Shown: piece after piece, positions 24,832 to 33,019 of the stretch
Numbering within the stretch: position 1 is the first letter of the stretch
How the letters are laid out: the number at the start of each line of letters is the position of its first letter
Source: Marinobacter arenosus
Lineage (GTDB): Bacteria > Pseudomonadota > Gammaproteobacteria > Pseudomonadales > Oleiphilaceae
Direction of reading: 5' to 3'
NCBI RefSeq assembly: GCF_019264345.1
Contig: NZ_JAHVAO010000001.1
Coordinates: 310,001-374,000, forward strand
Length of the DNA stretch: 64,000 bases
The notes under the pieces: generated by a model
Told to the model about the DNA's origin: nothing
Seen by the model: only the letters and a program-made list of their open reading frames with translations
Database searches by the model: none
Position numbers and translations under genes: made by a program

Positions 24832-25571
24832 GGTCTCTGACCCTTTCTGCGCTGGCTCTGGCGATTGCTGTGCCATCGGTTCCGGCGTTGGCCAGTGACA
24901 TGCGAGAGGATACGTCGGGTCGGAAAGATCCGCTGACCGTTTGGGGTGTGCAGTTTGAAGAACTGGAGTACCGCTATAGCGACGACGATGAGGAACTGGG
25001 TGTCTGGAATGGCGATGCCTTCTACGGAACTGATGCACTCAAATTCCGGTGGTTGGGCAAGGGTGAGTACGCCATTGAAGAGCAGGCGTATGAGCAGCTT
25101 GAGAACCAGCTACTCGTCCAGACCCCGATTTCTGACTTCTTCGACGCCAAGGCCGGGGTGAGGTTCGATACCCCGGAAGGGCCGGATCGGACCTACGCGG
25201 TTATTGGCATTGCCGGCTTGGCACCGTACTGGTTCGAGGTCGATGCGAGTTTGTATGTCAGTGACGAGGGCGACACCTCGGCCGAGTTTGACGCCGAATA
25301 CGAACTGCTCCTGACCAACCACCTGATTCTCTCGGCCGGCGTGGACGCGACGGTCGCGTTCAGCGAGGATCGGGAAATAGGACTGGGTAAGGGCTTGAGT
25401 TCGACGGAAACCGGGCTTCGGCTGAGCTACGACCTGATCGATCGGTCCTTCTCGCCTTACATTGGTGTGGTCCACGAGCGCAAGTACGGTGATACCGCCG
25501 ATTTCGCCAGAGCGGAAGGAGGCAGCACCGAAGACTGGTTTGCCGTAATCGGAACCAGGCTCGCCTTCTGA
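24828..25571 (+). CDS. copB: Outer-membrane copper resistance protein CopB
   Basis: This 247-residue outer-membrane barrel of the CopB/PcoB family has a signal peptide (LALAIAVPSVPALAS). Recognisable family segments are EELEYRYSDDDEELGVWNGD, FFDAKAGVRFDTPEGPDRTY and SPYIGVVHERKYGDTADFAR. It ends in Phe, as expected for barrel insertion. CopB acts with CopA in copper tolerance, probably by sequestering or exporting copper at the outer membrane. A Met-rich N-terminal stretch present in some CopB proteins is absent. It is translationally coupled to copA. Confidence 0.92.
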   Translation: MRSLTLSALALAIAVPSVPALASDMREDTSGRKDPLTVWGVQFEELEYRYSDDDEELGVWNGDAFYGTDALKFRWLGKGEYAIEEQAYEQLENQLLVQTPISDFFDAKAGVRFDTPEGPDRTYAVIGIAGLAPYWFEVDASLYVSDEGDTSAEFDAEYELLLTNHLILSAGVDATVAFSEDREIGLGKGLSSTETGLRLSYDLIDRSFSPYIGVVHERKYGDTADFARAEGGSTEDWFAVIGTRLAF

Positions 25572-25582
25572 TCCTACCTTTT

Positions 25583-25614
25583 ACGGGCCTTGGTGCTCCA
25601 CCTTGGCCCGTTTT
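25583..25614 (+). terminator. Intrinsic terminator after copB
   Basis: ACGGGCC (25583-25589) pairs with GGCCCGT (25605-25611), followed by a run of T residues (TTTTC). It begins 12 bases after the copB stop codon and ends the cupredoxin-copA-copB transcript. Confidence 0.75.
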
Positions 25615-25665
25615 CTGATTCACTAATTGATGTGAATCAAATCGCGTTTATCCCGCTTACAGATT

Positions 25666-25681
25666 TTCAGTCCCAGTTCAG
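25666..25681 (+). promoter_or_regulatory. TTCAG direct repeat upstream of the P1B-ATPase operon
   Basis: TTCAG at 25666-25670 is repeated at 25677-25681 with an 11-base period, the same half-site and spacing as in the divergent copper promoter at 22303-22363. It lies about 55 bases before the first gene of the next operon. The most likely binder is the response regulator encoded at 21591-22256. Confidence 0.5.
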
Positions 25682-25734
25682 ATTCGAATGCTGTCATAGC
25701 AATGAAGGGCGAACGAACTGCGGGGTAAAATCTC

Positions 25735-26055
25735 ATGATCAAAGCCCACAAAGATACAAGCCAGAAGCCGTTTTTACTGCGCAGAAAGTTGGGGGTCGAT
25801 GGCCTCGGCGAAGCTCAGTGGGACGACCTGATCTATGAACTCGATCATCATCCCTGTGTTGATTTTGCCGAGCGGCGGCCGAATGACATCTTGTGTGTCA
25901 CCTACGACGGAACTCATTGGTCCATGGAACCGTTGCAGGCATTGATCGAAGCCCGGGGAGGCCGAATCCGGGCCGGTTGGTGGGCACGCCGAAGGCTTGC
26001 CTGGTATCAGTTTACCGATGACAACGTCCGGGTTAATGCCGGCCACGAGTCGTGA
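25735..26055 (+). CDS. Hypothetical protein in the copper-ATPase operon
   Basis: I do not recognise this 106-residue protein. It is soluble, without a signal peptide, and has a Cys/His patch (YELDHHPCVDFAERRPND), a strand-rich centre (ILCVTYDGTHWSMEPLQALI) and a basic, Trp-rich tail (GGRIRAGWWARRRLAWYQF). The secondary-structure order could be that of a small ferredoxin-like metal-binding domain, but no CxxC is present. It is the first gene behind the TTCAG operator and just ahead of the copper ATPase, so a cytoplasmic role in copper handling is plausible. Confidence 0.6.
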   Translation: MIKAHKDTSQKPFLLRRKLGVDGLGEAQWDDLIYELDHHPCVDFAERRPNDILCVTYDGTHWSMEPLQALIEARGGRIRAGWWARRRLAWYQFTDDNVRVNAGHES

Positions 26056-26087
26056 GGAAATGGGAAATTGTTCAGGAGAGTCACACC

Positions 26088-26315
26088 ATGATGCAGGATG
26101 ACATGTTTGGTTACACCATGTGGGCGGGGCACTGGCTGTGGATGCTGGTTATAGCCATTGTGGTTGTGATTCCGGCCTGGCGAATCTGCCAACGCACAGG
26201 GTATCCGGGCTGGATGGGAATTTTGATCCTGGTCCCATTCCTCAATCTTGTTCTGCTTTATTTCATCGCATTTGCGGAATGGCCGGCGAATCGGGCAGGG
26301 GACAGCAATGGGTGA
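26088..26315 (+). CDS. Small inner-membrane protein upstream of the copper ATPase
   Basis: The protein has 75 residues with two predicted transmembrane helices ([16 protein letters not shown] and [20 protein letters not shown]). They are joined by [11 protein letters not shown], a motif frequent in small uncharacterised membrane proteins. A Met-rich N-terminus ([12 protein letters not shown]) could touch copper. I chose the ATG at 26088, preceded by CAGGAGAG. It overlaps the ATPase start by eight bases, so the two are co-translated. Function unknown. Confidence 0.65.
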   Translation: MMQDDMFGYTMWAGHWLWMLVIAIVVVIPAWRICQRTGYPGWMGILILVPFLNLVLLYFIAFAEWPANRAGDSNG

Positions 26316-28518
26316 GCATCAACACGTGCATGATCATCAACATCAGGCCTGCCACGATCACAGTGAATGGAAACACCCAGAGGTCGTTGAGCCGGGAACC
26401 ATCTACACCTGCCCGATGCACCCGGAAATCCGTCAGCAGGGACCCGGCCAGTGCCCCATCTGCGGTATGGCGCTTGAGCCGGAGCAGGTGAGTCTCGAGG
26501 AAGGTCCGTCCGAAGAACTCAGGGACATGACCCGCCGATTCTGGATCGGCCTGGTGCTGACTCTGCCGGTCCTGATGCTGGAGATGGGGGGGCATCTGCT
26601 GGGAATCGACCATATTATCGCCCCGCAGGTGTCGAACTGGGTCCAATTGGTCCTGGCTACGCCTGTTGTCGCCTGGTGCGGCTGGCCATTCTTTGTCCGG
26701 GGCTGGAAATCGGTCATTAACCGCAGCCTCAACATGTTCACGCTGATTGCCATCGGTACCGGGGTCGCGCTTGTCTACAGCCTGGTAGCAACGCTGATGC
26801 CGCAGATATTCCCGGGGGCTTTCCGGCAGGCGGATGGCTCAGTCGCCGTGTACTTCGAAGCCGCTGCTGTCATTGTGGTGTTGGTGCTGCTTGGACAGGT
26901 GCTCGAGTTACGAGCGCGGGAGCGGACTTCGGGGGCCATCAAAGCGTTGCTGGACCTCGCCCCCGCGACCGCCAGAAAGCTGGACGACGAAGGCGGCGAG
27001 TCGGACGTTTCGCTTGATCAGGTCAAGGTTGGAGACCGCCTGAGGGTTCGCCCGGGCGACAAGGTGCCGCTGGATGGTGAGGTACTGGAAGGCAGTTCCA
27101 ATATCGATGAGTCCATGGTGACCGGCGAGCCCCTCGCTGTTTCCAAGCAAGCCGGTGACACAGTGATTGGCGGTAGTATCAACCAGCAGGGCAGCTTCAT
27201 CATGCGGGCCGATAAGGTGGGCCGGGATACCATGTTGGCCCAGATTGTCCAGATGGTGTCCAAGGCCCAGCGTAGCAGGGCGCCGATCCAGGGGTTGGCG
27301 GACAAGGTTGCCGGCTGGTTTGTGCCTGCGGTTATCCTGATTGCGGTCATCGCCTTTGTGGTCTGGTCCGTCGTTGGACCAACGCCGCCTATGGCGTTCG
27401 GCCTGATCGCTGCGGTCAGCGTGCTCATTATCGCCTGCCCCTGTGCGCTCGGGTTGGCGACGCCTATGTCTATAATGGTCGGTGTTGGCCGGGGCGCCCA
27501 AAGTGGCGTATTAATCCGGGATGCCGAAGCCTTGGAACGGATGGAGAAGGTCGACACCGTGGTGGTCGATAAAACCGGGACGCTGACCGAGGGCAAACCC
27601 CAGGTCACGACGCTGGTTTCAGCCGAAGGCATCAGTGACGAGGATCTGCTGCGCTACGCCGGCGGACTCGAGAAGGGCAGTGAGCACCCTCTCGCCCATG
27701 CCATTCTGGAGAAGGCCAAGGCCATGGACCTCAGCCTGCCAGACGCCAAAGATTTTGATTCTCCGAACGGTAAAGGGGTCACAGGCACCATTGATGGCCG
27801 AAGGGTGCTCCTTGGCAACCGCTTGCTGATGGAATCGGAGGGCGTGGACACCTCTGCCTTCGAAGAGGAAGCAGATGACCTTCGCAAAGCCGGTGCCACC
27901 GTGATTATTACGGCTGTGGACGGGAAGGTGTGCGGATTGCTCGCGATTGCCGATCCGGTGAAAGAAACCACGGAGGCGGCGATTTCGGCCTTACAGAAAG
28001 ACGGTATCCGGGTGGTGATGCTGACCGGCGATAACCGCACCTCCGCTGAAGCCGTGGCCCGGAAGCTCCACATCGACGAAGTGGAAGCGGAAGTCCTGCC
28101 GGAAGACAAAGGCAAGATTGTCCAGCGTCTCAAGGACGAGGGGAGGGTCGTTGTGATGGCAGGCGATGGTGTGAACGATGCGCCGGCGCTGGCGACGGCG
28201 GATGTGGGCATCGCCATGGGAACGGGCACCGATGTGGCCATTGAAAGCGCCGGTATCACGTTGCTCCGGGGAGACCTGATGGGCATTGTGGAAGCAAGAC
28301 GCCTGTCGCTGGCGACCATGCGCAATATACGCCAGAACCTGTTCTTTGCCTTCGTCTATAACTCGGCCGGCGTACCCATCGCGGCGGGTATCCTGTACCC
28401 GTTTGCCGGCATCCTCCTGTCACCGATTTTCGCCGCAGCGGCCATGTCCCTGTCGTCGGTGAGCGTCATCGTCAACGCGCTCCGCCTGCGCGTAATCACA
28501 CTGGGCGAACGCACCTGA
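26308..28518 (+). CDS. Copper-translocating P1B-type ATPase
   Basis: This ATP-driven copper exporter of the inner membrane has about 736 residues. The N-terminus is His-rich ([19 protein letters not shown]), followed by a YHS-like heavy-metal-binding domain ([20 protein letters not shown]) instead of classical CxxC HMA domains. Core motifs are present: actuator TGEPL, CPC in [13 protein letters not shown], phosphorylated Asp421 in [17 protein letters not shown] and [11 protein letters not shown]. The start at 26308 begins MGEHQH and overlaps the small membrane protein gene. DUF302 follows 23 bases downstream. It belongs to the same copper operon as 25735-28928. Confidence 0.94.
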   Translation: MGEHQHVHDHQHQACHDHSEWKHPEVVEPGTIYTCPMHPEIRQQGPGQCPICGMALEPEQVSLEEGPSEELRDMTRRFWIGLVLTLPVLMLEMGGHLLGIDHIIAPQVSNWVQLVLATPVVAWCGWPFFVRGWKSVINRSLNMFTLIAIGTGVALVYSLVATLMPQIFPGAFRQADGSVAVYFEAAAVIVVLVLLGQVLELRARERTSGAIKALLDLAPATARKLDDEGGESDVSLDQVKVGDRLRVRPGDKVPLDGEVLEGSSNIDESMVTGEPLAVSKQAGDTVIGGSINQQGSFIMRADKVGRDTMLAQIVQMVSKAQRSRAPIQGLADKVAGWFVPAVILIAVIAFVVWSVVGPTPPMAFGLIAAVSVLIIACPCALGLATPMSIMVGVGRGAQSGVLIRDAEALERMEKVDTVVVDKTGTLTEGKPQVTTLVSAEGISDEDLLRYAGGLEKGSEHPLAHAILEKAKAMDLSLPDAKDFDSPNGKGVTGTIDGRRVLLGNRLLMESEGVDTSAFEEEADDLRKAGATVIITAVDGKVCGLLAIADPVKETTEAAISALQKDGIRVVMLTGDNRTSAEAVARKLHIDEVEAEVLPEDKGKIVQRLKDEGRVVVMAGDGVNDAPALATADVGIAMGTGTDVAIESAGITLLRGDLMGIVEARRLSLATMRNIRQNLFFAFVYNSAGVPIAAGILYPFAGILLSPIFAAAAMSLSSVSVIVNALRLRVITLGERT

Positions 28519-28541
28519 ACTTCCGATAAAAGGAGAACCTT

Positions 28542-28928
28542 ATGTCATACACCATCAACCGAGTCATCAAGAACGTGGATTTTGAGGACGCCGACAAGAA
28601 GGTTCGTGAGGTCCTGACGGAACACGGCTTCGGAGTGCTGACGGAAATCGACGTCAAGGCAACGATGAAGAAAAAACTCGACAAGGACATGTCAGCCTAC
28701 CGGATTCTCGGGGCCTGTAATCCGACCATGGCCTGGGAAGCCATCGGCCTCGAACCCCGCGTTGGCGCCATGCTGCCGTGCAACGTCATCCTCCGGGAGG
28801 TGTCTGACGGCGTGGAGGTCAGTGCGATTGATCCGGTCGCGTCCATGACGGCGATCGATAACGACGAGCTGAAGCAAGTTGCGGGTAAGGTCCGTGAGAT
28901 GCTGTCGGCGGTCGTCCAGGCCATCTGA
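28542..28928 (+). CDS. DUF302 domain protein
   Basis: This 128-residue cytoplasmic protein fits the DUF302 family: FGVLTEIDVKATMKKKL, YRILGACNPTMAWEAI and GAMLPCNVILREVSDG. The conserved Cys pair (GACNP and LPCNV) could bind a metal. DUF302 proteins often sit beside heavy-metal transport or respiratory genes, but their role is unknown. AAAGGAGAA precedes the ATG. It is the last gene of the copper ATPase operon. Confidence 0.88.
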   Translation: MSYTINRVIKNVDFEDADKKVREVLTEHGFGVLTEIDVKATMKKKLDKDMSAYRILGACNPTMAWEAIGLEPRVGAMLPCNVILREVSDGVEVSAIDPVASMTAIDNDELKQVAGKVREMLSAVVQAI

Positions 28929-28954
28929 AACTTTGCGAAACACAAGGCTGCCTG

Positions 28955-29320
28955 GTGACGGTAGCGTCGACCGCGCCCGCCGAAACGGTAAAGCATGACG
29001 GCGAATTGACGGTCATGGGCAGTTACATCAAAGCTGACCGTGAACGGACTGATGAATGCGGGTCAGCAATCAGAGTTATTTGTGGTTCTCGTTTAGACAA
29101 CGATTGGTGGCTTGAGCCACAGCTGTACAGTGAGGTTATAGAAACGGGCGAGAATGTAGGGCGGGATTACTACCAGCAGGGATTGGGTGCCGATATTCAT
29201 TATCGCTATCTCAATGGCGAGGATGCTTCTGTCCGGGGCAACATATTGGACCTCCCCCTGAAAAGCTCGAGAAAAGAAAATTTCCTGATACACATCCAAA
29301 GAACATGCCGTATAGTTTAG
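28955..29320 (+). pseudogene. Remnant of an OmpA-type outer-membrane barrel gene
   Basis: The reading frame has barrel-like segments: GELTVMGSYIKADRERTD, GSRLDNDWWLEPQLYSEVIE and DYYQQGLGADIHYRYLNGED. These resemble the N-terminal barrel of OmpA-like proteins. There is no proper signal peptide or ribosome binding site at the start, and after about residue 95 the sequence turns into an unrelated basic tail and stops. The C-terminal OmpA domain is missing. I therefore read it as a decayed fragment left by a deletion. It lies at the junction to an AT-richer segment. Confidence 0.6.
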
Positions 29321-29351
29321 TTTCTATTTGCACATAAATGGTTCCTTTACA

Positions 29352-30035
29352 ATGCAGCCTAGAGTGGCAGCTTTTTGCTTCGTCTTTTCTCTTTTATGGG
29401 CTTCAAGTTCCCACAGCTTGGCTGGTGATTTTCGGATCGGGATCGCTGAGGAATACACACACCTCATTGCCGTTGAGGACGGCCGGCTAAAAGGAGACAT
29501 CGCTTCAGGGTATGCCTGCGCGCTCTCTAAAAGCGGCCACGAGTTCAGTTTCAAGGTTTTCCCCCTTGCTAGATTGCTTCATGAGCTCAGGAATGGGGGC
29601 GTAGATGCCGCTCTGCCTCTTGCCCACAATAGTGCCCGTGATTCTTATGGGACGATTACAAGCACTGTCCTTCATTCCCATTATTTGTTTGTATCGTTGC
29701 AGGGTAACGAATTTGACTCGGAGAAAAAGGGAGGTCGCTTTGTTTATGTTCGTGGGTTTGCGGGGGAATCAATGCTTCATGAACTGGAGGGGACAGGGGT
29801 TGCTGTGAGCGAGTGGGATCAAGGGATAAATATGCTAAGGCTGGAAAGAGTTGATTTTTTACTTGCTACTGAAAAGGCTTACCTTGCCTTGAGTGCGGAG
29901 CAGCGTATGGGTTTGGCCCATGAAGTGGTTGCGGGTGTCGAAGCCGCATTTTATGTCTCAAACAACAGGATGGAGTTGTGGCATTCGTTGAACGATGCAA
30001 TCGCCCAATGTGAGAAAGAAGCGTCTGAATCCTGA
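29352..30035 (+). CDS. Periplasmic solute-binding-like protein (SBP family 3 type), orphan
   Basis: A signal peptide (FCFVFSLLWASSSHSLAG) precedes a protein of about 200 residues that resembles the type-2 periplasmic binding fold used by amino-acid binding proteins and related receptors: DFRIGIAEEYTHLIAVEDGR, GYACALSKSGHEFSFKVFPL, LLHELRNGGVDAALPLAHN and RVDFLLATEKAY. No ABC transporter genes are nearby. Codon use is more AT-rich than in the surrounding genes. I prefer the ATG at 29352; a TTG at 29328 is possible and neither has a strong ribosome binding site. The ligand is unknown. Confidence 0.65.
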   Translation: MQPRVAAFCFVFSLLWASSSHSLAGDFRIGIAEEYTHLIAVEDGRLKGDIASGYACALSKSGHEFSFKVFPLARLLHELRNGGVDAALPLAHNSARDSYGTITSTVLHSHYLFVSLQGNEFDSEKKGGRFVYVRGFAGESMLHELEGTGVAVSEWDQGINMLRLERVDFLLATEKAYLALSAEQRMGLAHEVVAGVEAAFYVSNNRMELWHSLNDAIAQCEKEASES

Positions 30036-30298
30036 GGGAATGGGTATGGAAGTTTTGGTGATCCGCCGTTAATTCAGAAAATCCTCGGGTGTTGAGGCAG
30101 TGCTTCGAAGCCACGCAATTTCTTCGTTTTTTCCAGCCAATAGCGACGTAACAGTCATACCCTCGCAACATTTCACTGTTTCAATGGCGGCGGTCTAGAG
30201 ATCGACCTCTCTTTTGCAGCTACTTCGAGCTGCGCCGCTCAGGAAGAGCCCTTTCAATCCGGTTCTAGCCCGGTGCTGTCATTGAACAGGGAACAGGC

Positions 30299-30595
30299 AT
30301 GTCCATTGAAATGAAAGCGGTCCAGGCAATGTGTGTGCGGGTACTCTGGTCCGGAGATTGCGTTGAACTTCTGGAACTGGGCGTTCGCCAAGCCTGTGGC
30401 TATCTGACGCCAACCGCCTATGAGGTACACATACCCGGTCAAAGCGTCCTGTATAAGTCGGCAAGTCTGTTTGCCGCACAGCACTACATCGAAATTCTGC
30501 TGGGCTGCCAGTCAGATGCAGATCCGCGCCCGGATAGAATCCCGGGTTCGCTCAAGACGGCGCACGAATCGACTGTAGCGCCCGGGCCCATTTGA
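30299..30595 (+). CDS. Hypothetical protein (98 aa)
   Basis: I do not recognise this protein. It has a globular composition (VRVLWSGDCVELLELGVRQA, YEVHIPGQSVLYKSASLFAA), with no signal peptide, three Cys residues in the N-terminal two thirds, and a polar tail. CAGGGAACAGGC before the ATG is a fair ribosome binding site. The end overlaps the convergent FMN reductase gene by 44 bases, which is unusual and lowers confidence in the last residues or in the gene itself. Confidence 0.45.
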   Translation: MSIEMKAVQAMCVRVLWSGDCVELLELGVRQACGYLTPTAYEVHIPGQSVLYKSASLFAAQHYIEILLGCQSDADPRPDRIPGSLKTAHESTVAPGPI

Positions 30596-31124
30596 CCAAT
30601 TCCGCAAGCATGGCTGTGGCCGAGTTCTCATGGTGTTCACTGGCCTGGAAATTCCTGTTGTCGTCCAGGGAATTCCACGGCATCTGGACCATGACGCCTT
30701 CCATCATTGGCATCATTTTGAGGGACGTCACCAATTGTTTGGCAAGCTGCGCGGATCGCAAGCCCCCGGAAACGCCGCCATAGCTGACGAAACCGCAAGG
30801 TTTGTAATTCCATTCGTTGTACACGTAATCGAGAGCGTTGGTAAAAGATGCGGGTGGACAGTAGTTATACTCCGGGAGAACGAACACATAGGCATCGGCC
30901 TCACTGACGCTTTTCGACCAGGCTTTGGTGTGCTCGTGCTCGTACTTCTGCATTCGGGGATGGTTAGGCTCGTCGTACACTGGCAGGTTGAAGTCAGCGA
31001 TATCAATCAGCGTAGACACGAAGCTCCCGTCTTCATTCGCAAATCCATGAAACCATTCCGCGACCGGAGGTCCGACCCGGCCAGGGCGGGTACTGCAAAT
31101 GATGGTTTGTAGCTTCAGGTCCAT
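30552..31124 (-). CDS. NADPH-dependent FMN reductase family protein
   Basis: This 190-residue flavodoxin-like reductase has an N-terminal phosphate-binding loop (TIICSTRPGRVGPPVAEWF) and the family motif LPEYNYCPPASFTNALDYVY, followed by VSYGGVSGGLRSAQ. Such proteins reduce FMN, quinones or metal ions at the expense of NAD(P)H. The immediate partner is unknown. It stands alone, 56 bases downstream of the kinase gene's end but in the same orientation, so read-through transcription from its own promoter toward the window start is expected. Confidence 0.88.
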   Translation of the reverse strand: MDLKLQTIICSTRPGRVGPPVAEWFHGFANEDGSFVSTLIDIADFNLPVYDEPNHPRMQKYEHEHTKAWSKSVSEADAYVFVLPEYNYCPPASFTNALDYVYNEWNYKPCGFVSYGGVSGGLRSAQLAKQLVTSLKMMPMMEGVMVQMPWNSLDDNRNFQASEHHENSATAMLAELVKWARALQSIRAPS

Positions 31125-31180
31125 GGAGAAACCTCCCGTTTCAGACTGATGGTCGGCAAAAATATAAGAGTAGTCTATTT

Positions 31181-33010
31181 TCAGGCGCGGGGATTTCGCG
31201 GGTAAAAACGCTCGGGCAGGCGCTCGATGTGCGGGAAAAAACGGGTGTCCTTGTACGGCATTTTCATGAAACCGGATACACCAAGACCGGTGATCTCTTC
31301 GACCGCAGACAGGATCTCGTTCAGGAGTCGGCTGAACGCCTGTTCCTGGTCCGGGTCAAGCAGTCGGTAATGACTGTGAATCTTGAGGTGGCGGGGCAGG
31401 GCTTCGAAGATGATCATGCCCGTGTGATGGATGGTATTCAGCGTCTCAAGGGCCCGAATGATTGTTTGGGGCAGCACCAGGAACTCTTCCGGATCCGGGC
31501 CGTCCTCAAAGTACGAGTGAACCCGAGTCTCATCCTCCACCTCCGGCGCCGCGCTGACCTCGTAATGAAGCTTCATCCCGGGTGACACCAGGAAAGGCTG
31601 ATCCGGATCATCGCGATCAATATGCAGGGTGTTTCGGGCATTAAAAAGGCAGCTCTTGAAGATACCCTTGCGGTAAATCGCCTGGGCCAGATACACCATG
31701 TTGTTCACGGCCTGCACGAACGCGGACTTCAGGGCCGGGTCGTGAAGGTTCAGGGACGTGTCGATGTAGATGCCATCGGTCTCCCAGCGTACGGCAAGGC
31801 CACCCTCGACCGGGTAGCGACCAAGCCGGCTGACGGCGGCGAGAAAGGCTTTTTCGGTCTCGCCCATGCCTTGCATGAAGTTTTTGTAGTAGCGGTCCAG
31901 TTGCACGTCATTGACGTCACTGAGGGTTTCCGGCGCGCCTTCCTCCCGGAGAAAGGATTTCCGGGAACTGTAAACCACCGTATCGATTTCCTGCTCGGAT
32001 TCCCGCACCCAGACCGGTACCTGGGCCACGACGGGTTGTTCCGGAAGATCAATCATGACGGTGCGCGCCATGCGTGGCATTTCCCGCAGATAGTAGTCCC
32101 CGGCTTTCCTGCGGGTGGCGGGGTCCGGTGCGAGCATACCGTCCAGCATGCGGGCAAACTCCATCGGTAATCCCAATGACGTCGCCGGAATCGCACGATG
32201 GCCAAACCGGCACGACTGGGCGGATGCGAGAGCATAGAGCGTTCCAGCGGCCCCTTGCTCATCAAAACGGGGCGACGACAGTCCACCGTTCAGCTGTTCC
32301 TCACCAATGAAGTAGACATCCCCCAGCCGGGCGTTGGTCTGCTGCAGGTTGTCGGACATCAGTTCCATCACATTGGCGGTAATGAACTGCTGGTTCGCGT
32401 CCAACTGGGCAAAGACGGACGAGCCCCAGTCAATCAGGGCGATGTTCTCGGTGCGGGCGTCAAAGACCAGGTTTGATGGTTTGATGTCGCCGTGGACAAT
32501 GGGCCGCCCGGCGGGACCGTTCTCGCGCCGGAGGTTGCGCAGTATGTCCGCAATCTGGTCGGCAATCCGCATGATCAATCGCGGTTTCAGGCGCCCCTCG
32601 CGCAGGGACACTTCCTCCAGGTTCAGGCCCGCGGCGCGCTCCATGACCAGGATGGGCTGATTGTTGGCACGCTGATAGGAGATCAGGCGGGGCACCCTGG
32701 GGTGCCGGACCTGTTCGAGTATGTAGGCTTCGTCTTCCAGACGATCCTGGAGATGTTGGGGCAGGTTGATGCGGGTGAACTTGAAAACGTGTTCCGGGCC
32801 GCTGCTGCATTGGCCCGGAAGTCGACCAGCAAACACAAAGCCATAGGCCCCTTTGCCGATCAGTTCGATGTCCCGGTAACCGAGTTGGCGGAGCTGGGTG
32901 GTGCAGAGCGCCACCCAGTCCTTGAGCTTCTTGGCGTCGTCATGGCTGAGCAGGTAGATCGACTGCTCTTCGGGAATGTAGAACTGCTGCAGTTGTGTCT
33001 TCTGCGCCAT
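31181..33010 (-). CDS. Hanks-type Ser/Thr protein kinase with unknown C-terminal domain
   Basis: Residues about 45-330 form a eukaryotic-like protein kinase. They show a Gly-rich loop (LIGKGAYGFVFAG), a VAIK-like Lys (HVFKFTRI), catalytic Asp175 in IVHGDIKPSNLVF and the metal-binding Asp194 in ALIDWGSS. HGD and DWG replace the common HRD and DFG, as in some bacterial and atypical kinases. The remaining 280 residues resemble nothing I recognise. The gene starts nine bases after the E2 gene and is the last of the 2-oxoacid dehydrogenase operon, suggesting a role in controlling that complex (inference). Confidence 0.85.
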   Translation of the reverse strand: MAQKTQLQQFYIPEEQSIYLLSHDDAKKLKDWVALCTTQLRQLGYRDIELIGKGAYGFVFAGRLPGQCSSGPEHVFKFTRINLPQHLQDRLEDEAYILEQVRHPRVPRLISYQRANNQPILVMERAAGLNLEEVSLREGRLKPRLIMRIADQIADILRNLRRENGPAGRPIVHGDIKPSNLVFDARTENIALIDWGSSVFAQLDANQQFITANVMELMSDNLQQTNARLGDVYFIGEEQLNGGLSSPRFDEQGAAGTLYALASAQSCRFGHRAIPATSLGLPMEFARMLDGMLAPDPATRRKAGDYYLREMPRMARTVMIDLPEQPVVAQVPVWVRESEQEIDTVVYSSRKSFLREEGAPETLSDVNDVQLDRYYKNFMQGMGETEKAFLAAVSRLGRYPVEGGLAVRWETDGIYIDTSLNLHDPALKSAFVQAVNNMVYLAQAIYRKGIFKSCLFNARNTLHIDRDDPDQPFLVSPGMKLHYEVSAAPEVEDETRVHSYFEDGPDPEEFLVLPQTIIRALETLNTIHHTGMIIFEALPRHLKIHSHYRLLDPDQEQAFSRLLNEILSAVEEITGLGVSGFMKMPYKDTRFFPHIERLPERFYPRNPRA

Positions 33011-33019
33011 GATGCCTCG

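Noticed and set aside
26308..28518. Possibility that the P1B-ATPase exports zinc, cadmium or lead
   Set aside because: The CPC motif alone does not decide, but the YHS-like copper-type N-terminus and the surrounding cupredoxin, CopA and CopB genes favour copper.
30216..30233. GCAGCT/AGCTGC hairpin in the gap before the 98-residue hypothetical gene
   Set aside because: Six pairs without T-run or conserved context; could occur by chance.
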